From 13-2-20CM-66-19 sp963760225 (GTDB lineage Bacteria > Pseudomonadota > Gammaproteobacteria > Steroidobacterales > Steroidobacteraceae), in contig CAVXCD010000003.1 of assembly GCA_963760225.1 (NCBI GenBank), positions 1,922,001-1,986,000 of the forward strand: a DNA stretch of 64,000 nt, read 5' to 3'. The notes beneath the pieces were generated by a model, which ran no database searches, had not been told where the DNA came from, and saw only the letters and a list, made by a program, of their open reading frames with translations. The translations under genes and the position numbers were made by a program. Of the stretch, positions 1 through 8,173 are shown in pieces. Position 1 is the stretch's first letter; each line of letters opens with the position of its first letter.

Positions 1-804
1 GACGCTATTGGCGTCGTTCTGCAGCAGGTTGGCGTTGTTGGCGGTCGGGTTGCCGCCCAGGGTCGCGGCCGCCGAGCCCGGCTGATAACCGATGGTGCTC
101 GGCACGTTGGAGATATACCCGCCCTGGTGCTCCGAGAACACCACCGCGCGCACCGCGAGGGTGTCGGGGATGAGCGGAATGTTGAGGACGGCGTTCAGCT
201 GACTGTTGGGATCGCCGCCGGAGGTGTAGCCATAGCCCGCCGTGAATTCACCGGAGGTGGAATCTAGCTTGGGCTTGTTGGTGATATAGCGGATCGCGCC
301 GGCCTGGGCACCGCCACCGAACAGCGTACCCTGCGGGCCTTCGAGGACCTCGACACGCTCCATGTCGACCAGGTAGGGATCATTGTTGCGGGCCGGGAAC
401 TGCATCGACTGGTCGTCGAGATACAGCGCCACGTTGGGGAATGCCGCGGTGGTCGACTGCGACTGGTTGCCCGAGCCGATGCCGCCCAGGCCGCGCATGA
501 AGATGTTGCCGGTGCCCGGACCGTTACCACTGAAGGTCACGTTCGGGGTGTACTTGAGCAGGTCGTTGAAGTTCGTGACGTTGAGCTGGGTGAGCTGTTC
601 GCCGCTGATCGCCTGCACCGTGATCGGCACGTCCTGGACGTTCTCGGTGCGCCGCTCGGCGGTCACCGTTACCTCCTCGAGCTGCCCGCTCGGGGTGGCG
701 GTAGCCCCGGCGGTCTCGGCGGCCTGCTGAGCGAAGACGATCGCAGTACTTGGCGCAGTCAGGATGGCCGCCACGGCCGCAGAAATCTTCGCATTAGGCT
801 TCAT
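1..804 (-). CDS. TonB-dependent outer-membrane receptor, N-terminal part (runs off the window)
   Basis: The 268 codons present begin at ATG 804 with a Sec signal peptide (MKPNAKISAAVAAILTAPST...), followed by a TonB-box-like stretch (LEEVTVTAERR) and a plug domain (DVPITVQAISGEQL, then NIFMRGLGG, LYLDDQ and VEVLEGPQGTLFGGGAQAGAIRY over about residues 60-185), as in siderophore/substrate receptors. The beta-barrel continues past the left edge, so the substrate cannot be judged. It is divergent from the glycerol kinase gene, with a 453-bp gap between them. The downstream neighbours (catabolic enzymes and MFS carriers) suggest nutrient uptake rather than iron uptake, but this is inference. Confidence 0.93.
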   Translation of the reverse strand, partial: MKPNAKISAAVAAILTAPSTAIVFAQQAAETAGATATPSGQLEEVTVTAERRTENVQDVPITVQAISGEQLTQLNVTNFNDLLKYTPNVTFSGNGPGTGNIFMRGLGGIGSGNQSQSTTAAFPNVALYLDDQSMQFPARNNDPYLVDMERVEVLEGPQGTLFGGGAQAGAIRYITNKPKLDSTSGEFTAGYGYTSGGDPNSQLNAVLNIPLIPDTLAVRAVVFSEHQGGYISNVPSTIGYQPGSAAATLGGNPTANNANLLQNDANSV

Positions 805-1257
805 CACGTAACCCCCCCGAGGGTATTTGGATTGGTTGTGAAATCCCCACTCGAACGCGTACCGCCTGCGCAGGCGACTCCCCCTACGACTTCTATACCA
901 CTCGCTCCGCGCGCGCTTGAACAAACGCGTCATGAGGGCATGATGCAGGCGCTCCACGCTCTCCCGCCTCGCCTGCCCCGAAAGCGACGCCGGCTTGCAC
1001 GATACCCGGCCTTCCTTAGCCTTTCACACCTGTCCCGGGGCTGAAAGTCTAGAAATTGAATAGCCCCATCTTAAAAAGGAATCGGGACCCGTTCGCCCGC
1101 GGTACTCTAGCGGCGCGCTGCGGCCGGTGCAGGAGCCCCGACGCACCAGAAGCGCGCTTCGGCGCCTATTGTGGTGCAAACGCATCACTCGCGGCAGGGC
1201 TCCACCGGGCGGGGAGCTTCGCATGGGTTTGTTGCAGACTGGTGAAGCGGTGCAGCC
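805..1257. other. Intergenic region between divergent receptor and glycerol kinase genes
   Basis: No convincing gene is seen. The short reading frames here look like shadows. The stretch must hold the promoters of both flanking genes, and it contains one copy of the 25-bp repeat described at 1046-1070. The receptor leader would be about 240 bases if transcription began in that repeat. A purine-rich segment (AAAAAGGA, 1073-1080) follows the repeat but is too far from the kinase start to be its ribosome binding site. Confidence 0.5.
1046..1070 (-). repeat. 25-bp repeat, copy 1 (inverted relative to copy 2 at 4047)
   Basis: Read on the minus strand, the sequence is GATGGGGCTATTCAATTT followed by CTAGACT. 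It is identical over 25 bases to plus-strand 4047-4071. Similarity continues about 16 bases further inward on each side (CCCGAT, one variable base, CCT, one variable base, TTT), giving an imperfect 41-bp match. Both copies lie in gene-free DNA, at about the same orientation relative to the gene facing outward (TonB receptor here, ALDH at the other copy). It may be a shared promoter/operator or the ends of an element spanning 1046-4071. Confidence 0.75.
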
Positions 1258-2757
1258 ATGAGCCAGGCCCGCTACGTACTCGCCCTCGATCAGGGCACCA
1301 CATCGACACGGGCCATCGCCTTCGACGGCAGCGCCCGCGCGGTGGCGAGCGCACGGCGCGAGCTGCCGCAGCACTACCCCTCTTCCGGCTGGGTCGAGCA
1401 CGACCCGGAAGACATCTGGCGCGATACGCTCGCGACGCTGCGCGAGGTGATCGCCGCCTGCCCCGGCGGGCTTGCGGGCATCGCCGCGCTCGGGATCACC
1501 AATCAGCGCGAGACGGCGGTTGTGTGGGAGCGCTCCAGCGGTGTGCCGCTGCAGCGCGCCATCGTCTGGCAGGACCGGCGCACCGCTGCAGAATGCGCGC
1601 GCCTTGCCGCCGAAGGGGTCGAGGCGGTGGTGCGTGCCAAGACCGGGCTGCTGCTCGATCCGTACTTCTCGGCCACCAAGGTGGCCTGGATGCTCGACAC
1701 GCATGCGGGTGCGCGCGAGCGCGCCGAGCGCGGCGAGCTCGCCTTCGGCACGATCGACAGCTTCCTGCTGTGGCGGCTCACGGGCGGACGCGTGCATGCC
1801 ACCGACGTGACCAACGCCTCGCGCACGCTGCTGTTCGATATCCGCACACAGCGCTGGGACGAGGAGCTGCTGCGGCTGTTACGCGTGCCGCGCGCGCTGC
1901 TGCCGGAGGTGCGCGACAGCAGCACCGTCTACGGGGCGACCGACGCCAAGCTCTTTGGTGCGGCCATTCCGATCGCCGGCATCGCGGGCGACCAGCACGC
2001 AGCGCTGGTCGGCCAGGCGTGTTTTGCCCCGGGCATGGCGAAATCCACCTACGGAACCGGCTGCTTCCTGCTGCTCAACACCGGCGAGCAGGCCCTGCCG
2101 TCTGCACAGCGGCTGCTGACCACTCCGGCCTACCGCATCGGCGGCCGCATGGCCTATGCGCTCGAGGGGTCGATCTTCGTCGCCGGGGCCGCCATCAAGT
2201 GGCTGCGCGACGCCCTCGGCGTAGTGCGCGAAGCGCGCGAGACGGCAACGCTCGCCGCCAGCGTGCCGGAGGATCACGGTGTCTACATGGTTCCGGCCTT
2301 CGTCGGCCTCGGCGCCCCGCACTGGGACCCGCTCGCGCGCGGCCTGATCTGCGGGCTCACCTTCGATGCCTCGCCGGCGCATCTCGCCCGCGCGGCCCTC
2401 GAGTCGGTCGCCTACCAGACCCTCGATCTGACGCAGGCCATGACCCGCGATGGCGCGCGGCGCGCCGCGGCGATGCGCGTCGACGGGGGTATGGCGGCGA
2501 ATGACTGGTTCTGCCAGTTCCTCGCCGACATTCTCGAGGCGCGCGTCGAGCGTCCGGCGGAAATCGAGACCAGCGCGCTCGGGGCGGCGTTTCTCGCCGG
2601 GCTCGCCACAGCCTTCTGGCCGGACGTGGCCTCGCTCGAAAGTACCTGGAAGGCGGCCGCCGTGTTCACCCCGCGCATGCCGTCCGGGCGGCGCGCGGCG
2701 CTCCTCGCCGGCTGGCGCCAGGCGCTCGAGCGCACGCTGCTGCGACCGGTGCGCTGA
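1258..2757 (+). CDS. glpK: Glycerol kinase
   Basis: This 499-residue FGGY-family sugar kinase matches glycerol kinase in length and motifs. It has the N-terminal phosphate loop LALDQGTTSTRAIAFD, GWVEHDPEDIW, GITNQRETAVVW, the substrate-side segment WQDRRTA, YFSATKVAWMLD, DVTNASRTLLFD, AGIAGDQHAALVGQ, GTGCFLLLNTG, EGSIFVAGAAIKWLRD and the C-terminal MRVDGGMAANDWFCQFLADI. It phosphorylates glycerol to sn-glycerol 3-phosphate using ATP in the cytoplasm. No glpF or glpD is adjacent. It converges on the methyltransferase gene with a 33-bp gap. The ATG at 1258 gives the canonical N terminus (MSQARYVLALDQG). Confidence 0.95.
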   Translation: MSQARYVLALDQGTTSTRAIAFDGSARAVASARRELPQHYPSSGWVEHDPEDIWRDTLATLREVIAACPGGLAGIAALGITNQRETAVVWERSSGVPLQRAIVWQDRRTAAECARLAAEGVEAVVRAKTGLLLDPYFSATKVAWMLDTHAGARERAERGELAFGTIDSFLLWRLTGGRVHATDVTNASRTLLFDIRTQRWDEELLRLLRVPRALLPEVRDSSTVYGATDAKLFGAAIPIAGIAGDQHAALVGQACFAPGMAKSTYGTGCFLLLNTGEQALPSAQRLLTTPAYRIGGRMAYALEGSIFVAGAAIKWLRDALGVVREARETATLAASVPEDHGVYMVPAFVGLGAPHWDPLARGLICGLTFDASPAHLARAALESVAYQTLDLTQAMTRDGARRAAAMRVDGGMAANDWFCQFLADILEARVERPAEIETSALGAAFLAGLATAFWPDVASLESTWKAAAVFTPRMPSGRRAALLAGWRQALERTLLRPVR

Positions 2758-2790
2758 ACACGCTGCGCCAGCCCCGCCAGGGAAGTACGC

Positions 2791-3954
2791 CTAGAGCTTG
2801 GGCTGGTAGTCGGTCTGGATCTTGCGGATGCGCTTGTCGGTGCCGAAGAACGCGTGCCGCGACATGTCGGCGCTGAAGCGGCTGGCCGGCGGATGGCGGC
2901 CGAGACTCTCGGCGAGCGCGCGGATGTGATGCGGGCCGGCACCGCAGCACACCCCGACATAACGCACCTCGAGGGCGCTGGTCTCGCGACCGAAGTCGGC
3001 GATTTCCTGGCGCGTGCACACGAACGGATCGAGCCCCACGGGGAACGCGCGCGCGTTGCCACAGCAGGCATCGGTGAGCGACATGAACGAGGGCTGCGCA
3101 GTGGTGGTGCGATAAGGGACCGGCAGCGCCGCCACGTGGCACTTCACCGCCGCGCGGATCTGCCTGATCAGCGGCAGCATGGTCGCAGGTCCGCGATGGC
3201 AGTTGAGGCCGACCACATCCGCGCCCGCCGCTTCCAGGCGCCGGCAGGCTTCCGCCGCCGTGTGCCCGTCGCGGGTGAGGGCCTCCTTGTGTATTGCGAG
3301 CGTGACGACGGCGGGCACCTTCGAGTACCTGCGAATCGCCTCCAGCGCCATGAGCGCCTCACCGACCCAGGCGATGGTCTCGGCGACGAAGTAATCGACG
3401 CCCGCCTCCACCGCCCAGCCGACCTGCTCGGCAAAAATCCGCTCGACCTCCTTGAGCGCTGCAGGATCGGTCGGGTCGTAGATGTTGGTGTTGCACAGGT
3501 CGCCGGCGAACAGCGTGCCGGTGCGGCGCGCCACCGTTTTCGCGATCTTCAGCGCCGCGCGGTTCATCGGCACCAGGTCCTTCTCGCGCCCGATGACCTT
3601 GAGCTTCTCGCGGTGCACGTAATAGGTGAGCGCCTGGGTCACGTCCGACCCGGCATGCACGAAGTCCATGTGCAGCTGCTCCACGACCTCCGGGTGATCG
3701 AACAGCACCTCGGGAACGAAGGCACCGGCCTGCAGGTAGCCGCGCCGTTCGAGCTCGAATACGTACCCTTCCGCGCAGATCACCGCGCCCTGAGCCAGGC
3801 GGGCGAGCAGGTCACGGCCGCCGCCGTTGCCTGCCGGGTGTGCGCCGGCGCTGCCGGTGGTGCGCGCGGCCTTCTTCACGGCCGTCCTGACGGTTTTCCG
3901 GGCGCCGCCGCTTCGCGCGCGGGCGGCACTTGCGACCTTCTTCTTCCCCTTCAT
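2791..3954 (-). CDS. Homocysteine S-methyltransferase family protein (betaine-homocysteine type)
   Basis: The 387-residue protein has a (beta/alpha)8 homocysteine-binding domain from about residue 50 (EGYVFELERRGYLQAGAFVPEV...). The three zinc-ligand cysteines expected in BHMT/MetH-type enzymes appear in GLNCHRG and VGVCCGAGPHHIRALAE near the C terminus. The family transfers a methyl group from betaine or a related methyl donor to homocysteine, giving methionine. The first 50 residues are an unusual Lys/Arg/Ala-rich tail (KGKKK, RTAVKKAARTTG), so a later start is possible. The adjacent ALDH, Rieske oxygenase and GMC genes fit a methylated-amine pathway. The donor is not proven by sequence. 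Confidence 0.85.
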   Translation of the reverse strand: MKGKKKVASAARARSGGARKTVRTAVKKAARTTGSAGAHPAGNGGGRDLLARLAQGAVICAEGYVFELERRGYLQAGAFVPEVLFDHPEVVEQLHMDFVHAGSDVTQALTYYVHREKLKVIGREKDLVPMNRAALKIAKTVARRTGTLFAGDLCNTNIYDPTDPAALKEVERIFAEQVGWAVEAGVDYFVAETIAWVGEALMALEAIRRYSKVPAVVTLAIHKEALTRDGHTAAEACRRLEAAGADVVGLNCHRGPATMLPLIRQIRAAVKCHVAALPVPYRTTTAQPSFMSLTDACCGNARAFPVGLDPFVCTRQEIADFGRETSALEVRYVGVCCGAGPHHIRALAESLGRHPPASRFSADMSRHAFFGTDKRIRKIQTDYQPKL

Positions 3955-4046
3955 CGGCGTCTCCGTTGAATATGAGCGGGCATGCGCAGGCGCTAAAGGC
4001 GCGCTACATTCTAATAGGGCCCCCCAGGCCCCCGATGCCTCTTTTC

Positions 4047-4071
4047 GATGGGGCTATTCAATTTCTAGACT
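4047..4071 (+). repeat. 25-bp repeat, copy 2, just upstream of the aldehyde dehydrogenase
   Basis: This is identical to minus-strand 1046-1070 over 25 bases, with imperfect similarity extending back to about 4031. It ends four bases before the first ATG of the ALDH frame (4075). If it is a promoter, the ALDH would be leaderless from 4075, or would start at GTG 4108 with a leader of about 30 bases. It sits between divergent genes (methyltransferase to the left, ALDH to the right). Confidence 0.75.
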
Positions 4072-4074
4072 GGG

Positions 4075-5613
4075 ATGGCAAGCCATGACTGTGGAAGCTT
4101 TGACTCCGTGAGCACCGCCGCCGCCCAACGCGACCGCAGCGCCTGGGAGCGCCTGGCCGCAACTCTCAAACCCGAGGGACGCGCCTTCATCGGCGGACGC
4201 TGCGTTCCCGCCCGCGACGGGCGCGTGTTCGAGGACCTGAGCCCGATCGACGGCCGCCCGATCTGCACGGTGGCGCGCTGCGGCGCCGAGGACGTGGCGA
4301 GCGCGGTGAGCGCGGCGCGCGAAAGTTTCGAGCGCGGCGTATGGCGGCGCATGGAGCCGAAGGAGCGCAAGCGCATCCTGCGGCGCTTCGCGGAAGCGAT
4401 GCGCGCGGACACCGACAGGCTGGCGCTGCTCGAGACCCGCGACGTCGGCAAGCCGATCGTCAATTCGGTAGCGGTCGATGCGGTCAACAGCGCCGACTGC
4501 ATCGAGTACTACGCAGAGTTCGCTGACAAGCTCTACGACGAGGTCGCGCCCACCGGCCCCAACGACCTTGCCCTGGTACGGCGCGAGCCGCTCGGGGTGG
4601 TCGCCGCCATCGTGCCGTGGAACTACCCGCTCATCATCAGCTGCTGGAAGGTCGGACCGGCGCTGCTCACCGGCAATTCGGTGGTGTTGAAGCCGGCCGA
4701 GCAGTCGCCGCTGTCGGGCATCCGCCTCGGCGAGCTCGCCTGCGAGGCAGGCGTGCCGCCCGGGGTCTTCAACGTCGTGCCGGGACTGGGCGAGGAAGCC
4801 GGCCAGGCGCTGGCGCGGCATCCGGAGGTCGACCTCATTACCTTCACCGGCTCGACCGAGGTCGGGCGGCTGATGCTGCGCTACGCCGCCGAATCGAACC
4901 TGAAGCGCGTGGCGCTCGAATGCGGCGGCAAGACCCCGCAGGTCGTGTTCGCCGATGCCGACCTCGAGGCCGCCGCCAGCGGCATCGCCTGGGGCATCTA
5001 TTACAACAGCGGCGAGACCTGCCACGCGGGCTCGCGGCTGATCGTGCACGAGAGCGTAAAGGATGCGCTGCTGGAAGCGATCCGCCGCGTCACCGCTACC
5101 ATCACGCTCGGCCACCCGCTCGATCCGGCGACGCAGATGGGCGCCCTCATCGATAAAGGCCACATGCGCCGTGTGCTCGCTTACATCGACAGCGGCGTGG
5201 CGGACGGTGCGCGCATCGCGCTCGGCGGCCGGCAGGCGCTCAAGGAGACCGGGGGCTTCTACGTCGAGGCGACCGTGCTCGAAGGCGTGCGCCCGCAGAT
5301 GAAGGTGGCGCGCGAGGAGATCTTCGGCCCGGTGCTCGCGGTGATGACCTTCAGCGACGAGACGCAGGCGGTGCGGCTGGCGAACGACACGCCCTATGGC
5401 CTCGCCGCTGCGGTGTGGACCGCCGACATGAACGTCGCGCATCGCGTGTCCGCGGCGCTGCGCGGCGGCACCGTGTGGGTGAACTCCTTCGATCGCTCCA
5501 CTATGGCCACGCCGTTCGGCGGCTTCAAGCTCTCGGGCTCGGGGCGCGATCGCTCGCCGCACGCCCTCGACAAGTACTGCGACCTCAAGACCATCTGGAC
5601 GGCCTACTCGTGA
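4075..5613 (+). CDS. NAD(P)-dependent aldehyde dehydrogenase (betaine aldehyde / aminoaldehyde type)
   Basis: The protein has 512 residues from ATG 4075, or 501 from GTG 4108. The GTG has GGAAG 11 bases upstream and is a credible alternative start. Family landmarks are PWNYPLIISCWKVGPALLTGN, VLKPAEQSPLS, FTGSTEVG, the general-base glutamate in ALECGGKTPQ, the catalytic cysteine in NSGETCHAGSR, and EEIFGPVLAVM. The sequence is closest in feel to PuuC/BetB-like enzymes that oxidise betaine aldehyde or gamma-aminobutyraldehyde-type substrates. Its stop overlaps the start of the Rieske gene (GTGA), indicating translational coupling. A betaine-aldehyde role is inferred from context. Confidence 0.9.
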   Translation: MASHDCGSFDSVSTAAAQRDRSAWERLAATLKPEGRAFIGGRCVPARDGRVFEDLSPIDGRPICTVARCGAEDVASAVSAARESFERGVWRRMEPKERKRILRRFAEAMRADTDRLALLETRDVGKPIVNSVAVDAVNSADCIEYYAEFADKLYDEVAPTGPNDLALVRREPLGVVAAIVPWNYPLIISCWKVGPALLTGNSVVLKPAEQSPLSGIRLGELACEAGVPPGVFNVVPGLGEEAGQALARHPEVDLITFTGSTEVGRLMLRYAAESNLKRVALECGGKTPQVVFADADLEAAASGIAWGIYYNSGETCHAGSRLIVHESVKDALLEAIRRVTATITLGHPLDPATQMGALIDKGHMRRVLAYIDSGVADGARIALGGRQALKETGGFYVEATVLEGVRPQMKVAREEIFGPVLAVMTFSDETQAVRLANDTPYGLAAAVWTADMNVAHRVSAALRGGTVWVNSFDRSTMATPFGGFKLSGSGRDRSPHALDKYCDLKTIWTAYS

Positions 5614-6926
5614 ACGCCTCGCTCGCCCCCTCCGACCCAACCCCCGCCACGGCCCCTGCCGACACCACCACCACCGCGCTGGGCGTGCGCCGCCACGTCG
5701 GCGCGCTGCTCGGCAGCTATCGCCCGGGACTGGCACTGCCCGGAGCGTTCTTCAGCGACGAGACCCTGTTCGAGGCGGAGATGCAATACGTCTTCGGCCG
5801 GCACTGGCTGTTCGTCGCCTCGGAGCCGGAAATCCCGGAAGGCGGCGACTACCGCACGCTGCAGGTGGGTCCCTGGCCGATCTTCATCCTGCGGCGCGAC
5901 GACGGCTCGATCGCCGCCTTTCACAACACCTGCCGCCACCGCGGCTCGCGCATCCTGCAGCAGGATGCGGGCGTCGCCGGCGCGAATCTGCAGTGCCCGT
6001 ACCATCGCTGGACGTACGACATGCACGGCCGGGTCATCGGCTGCGGCGAGACCGGGGAAGCTCCCGAGGGGCAACGCGGCCTGAAACCGGTACACGTCAG
6101 GCAGCTCGCGGGCCTCATCTTCGTGTGTCTGGCGGACGAACCGCCGCAGGACTTCGAGGCGATGGCCGCACAGATGCGGCCCTATCTCGAGCCGCATGGA
6201 CTCGCGCACGCCAAAGTTGCCAGACAGGTCGATATCGTCGAGCACGGCAACTGGAAGCTGACCATCGAGAACAACCGCGAGTGCTTTCACTGCGCCGGCC
6301 ACCCCGAGCTGCTGTGCTCGCTGTTCCACTTCTTCGGCGAGACCGACGAAACGCGCATGTCGGCGCACGAGCGCGCCGCTTACGGCCGCTACCAGCGCGC
6401 GCGCGAGGAATCACAGGAGATCTGGGCGCGCGCCGGCCTGCCGTGGCAGAGGATCGAGGAGCTCGCCGGGCGCGCGACGGCATTTCGCACCGAGCGGCTG
6501 GTGCTCGACGGGGCCGGCGAGTCGATGACACCGGACACGCGGGTCGCCTGCCGGCGGCTGCTCGGGGAGCTGCGCGAGCCACGCCTCGGCACGCTGCACT
6601 ACCACACCCAGCCGAACGCGTGGTTCCACTTCCTCTCCGATCACGTCCTCACCTTCGCGACGCTGCCGCTCGAGCGCGGCCGCACGCTGGTACGCAGCAC
6701 ATGGCTGGTGCATGCCGATGCGCAGGAAGGAGTCGACTACGATCTGGACAATCTCACCAGCGTCTGGAACGCCACCAACAGCCAGGACGCCGCGTTCGTC
6801 GCCGAGACGCAGCGCGGGGCCGCGAGTCCCGCCTACCTGCCCGGCCCGATCGCGCCGAGCGAATACATGGTGCAGCTATTTCACACCTGGTACGTGGAGC
6901 GTCTGCAGGCGCAGCTCGGCCTGTGA
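5610..6926 (+). CDS. Rieske non-heme iron oxygenase, alpha subunit (glycine betaine/stachydrine demethylase-like)
   Basis: GTG 5610 overlaps the ALDH stop and gives a 438-residue protein. The Rieske [2Fe-2S] ligands are CRHRGSRI and CPYHRWTYDMHG. The catalytic segment ENNRECFHCAGHPEL resembles the GbcA/CntA/choline monooxygenase branch, where Glu bridges electron transfer and the histidines bind mononuclear iron. It would hydroxylate an N-methyl group, releasing formaldehyde. No ferredoxin-reductase partner (GbcB-like) is found in the window, so electrons must come from elsewhere. An aromatic-ring substrate is less likely given this motif, but cannot be excluded. Confidence 0.88.
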   Translation: MNASLAPSDPTPATAPADTTTTALGVRRHVGALLGSYRPGLALPGAFFSDETLFEAEMQYVFGRHWLFVASEPEIPEGGDYRTLQVGPWPIFILRRDDGSIAAFHNTCRHRGSRILQQDAGVAGANLQCPYHRWTYDMHGRVIGCGETGEAPEGQRGLKPVHVRQLAGLIFVCLADEPPQDFEAMAAQMRPYLEPHGLAHAKVARQVDIVEHGNWKLTIENNRECFHCAGHPELLCSLFHFFGETDETRMSAHERAAYGRYQRAREESQEIWARAGLPWQRIEELAGRATAFRTERLVLDGAGESMTPDTRVACRRLLGELREPRLGTLHYHTQPNAWFHFLSDHVLTFATLPLERGRTLVRSTWLVHADAQEGVDYDLDNLTSVWNATNSQDAAFVAETQRGAASPAYLPGPIAPSEYMVQLFHTWYVERLQAQLGL

Positions 6927-6967
6927 GCGTCGCGGCGCCGGGCCGCAACGCGAGCCGACTGCGCCCG

Positions 6968-8152
6968 CTACACCGGCTTTGCGGCCATGTCCAGGTGCAG
7001 CGCGTTGCCCTGGTAGGGATGGCGCGCGATGACCGCCTCGTTGAGCTCCACGCCGAGCCCCGGCTCGGTCGGCGGGATGACGTAGCCGCTCTCCCAGCGT
7101 ATCGGCTTGACGAGCACCTCGGCATGAAAGCCCTGCCAGCGCTCGATGCCCTCGAGGATGAGAAAATTCGGGCTGCAGGTGGCGAGCTGGATGTTGGCGG
7201 CGCCCACCACCGGACCGCAGTACAGGTGCGGGGCGAGCTGCACATGCTGCACCTCGGCGAGCGCTGCGATCTTCTTCGCCTCCAGAATGCCGCCGACGCG
7301 GCCGAGGTTCATCTGCAGGATGGCGGCGGCCTGCGCGCGCAGCAGCCGCGCGAACTCGTACTTGGTGGCGAGCCGCTCGCCGGCGGCGATCGGGATGCGC
7401 GTGGCGCGCGCCACCAGCGCCATCTCCTCGGGGGCATCCGGGGGCACTGGCTCCTCGAACCACAGCGGATCGTAGGGCTCGAGGCGCCGCGCGAGCCGTA
7501 TCGCCCCCGCCGCGGTCATCTGGCCGTGTGTGCCGAACAGCAGGTCCGCGCGCGTGCCGACCGCGGCGCGCAACTGCCGCACGAAGCGCTCGCACAGCTC
7601 GAGCGCAGCGAGCGACAGCTGCCGGCCATCGAAGGCCGAGTACGGGCCCGCCGGGTCGAACTTGAGGGCCGTGAAGCCCTGCGCCAGGTATTCCGCGGCG
7701 CGCTCGGCCGCAAGGTCCGGGTCCTGGTAGACGTCGGTCTTGTCCCCGGGGCGCGCATAGATATAAGTGTAGGAGCGCAGCCGCTCGTGCACGCGACCGC
7801 CGAGCAGGTTGTAGACCGGCTGGCCGGCCTCCTTGCCGATGATGTCCCAGCAGGCCATCTCGAGCGCCGACAGCACCGCCATCAGCGCCAGATCCGCGTG
7901 CTGGGTGTAGCCTGCGGAATAGACGCGCCGCCAGATACTTTCGATGTTGTGCGGATCCTCGCCCGCCAGATAACGGCCGAAGGTGTCGACCAGCATGCGC
8001 GCGACAACTTCCGGGTGAAACGGCACGCAGTACGCCTCACCGATGCCATGCACGTTGCCGTCGGTGGTGAGCTTGACGAACACGAAATAACGCCCGCCGA
8101 CACCGGGCGCGGGGTTGCCGGCGATGAAGGTCTTGATGTCGGTGAGTTTCAT
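6968..8152 (-). CDS. Mandelate racemase/muconate-lactonizing (enolase superfamily) enzyme, acid-sugar dehydratase or cycloisomerase-like
   Basis: This 394-residue protein has the MR/MLE capping domain (MKLTDIKTFIAG..., VHGIGEAYCVPFHPEVV) and a barrel with ALEMACWDIIGKEAGQPVYNLLGG, TALKFDPAGPY, the metal-ligand glutamates of PLWFEEPVPPD and PIAAGERL, then LQMNLGRVGGILEAKKIAALAE and LAPHLYCGPVVGAANIQL. The usual Asp/Asn ligand at the end of the third strand is replaced by a GTHGQ segment. Family members dehydrate or isomerise acid sugars, and a few racemise or epimerise betaines. The substrate is unknown. It converges on the Rieske gene and is divergent from the GMC gene with a 21-bp gap, so the promoters overlap. 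Confidence 0.85.
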   Translation of the reverse strand: MKLTDIKTFIAGNPAPGVGGRYFVFVKLTTDGNVHGIGEAYCVPFHPEVVARMLVDTFGRYLAGEDPHNIESIWRRVYSAGYTQHADLALMAVLSALEMACWDIIGKEAGQPVYNLLGGRVHERLRSYTYIYARPGDKTDVYQDPDLAAERAAEYLAQGFTALKFDPAGPYSAFDGRQLSLAALELCERFVRQLRAAVGTRADLLFGTHGQMTAAGAIRLARRLEPYDPLWFEEPVPPDAPEEMALVARATRIPIAAGERLATKYEFARLLRAQAAAILQMNLGRVGGILEAKKIAALAEVQHVQLAPHLYCGPVVGAANIQLATCSPNFLILEGIERWQGFHAEVLVKPIRWESGYVIPPTEPGLGVELNEAVIARHPYQGNALHLDMAAKPV

Positions 8153-8173
8153 CGCGCGGGCCGTTTATAGCAT

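Noticed and set aside
832..1044. 70-codon plus-strand ORF before glpK
   Set aside because: No ribosome binding site or family signature, and the composition matches non-coding GC-rich DNA.
1056..2504. Long plus-strand frame of 482 codons overlapping glpK
   Set aside because: It is an Arg/Ala-rich shadow frame of the glycerol kinase gene with no domain signature.
5993..8170. 725-codon frame spanning the Rieske and enolase-type genes
   Set aside because: It is a shadow on the plus strand over two well-supported genes, with arginine-rich composition typical of GC-rich frames.
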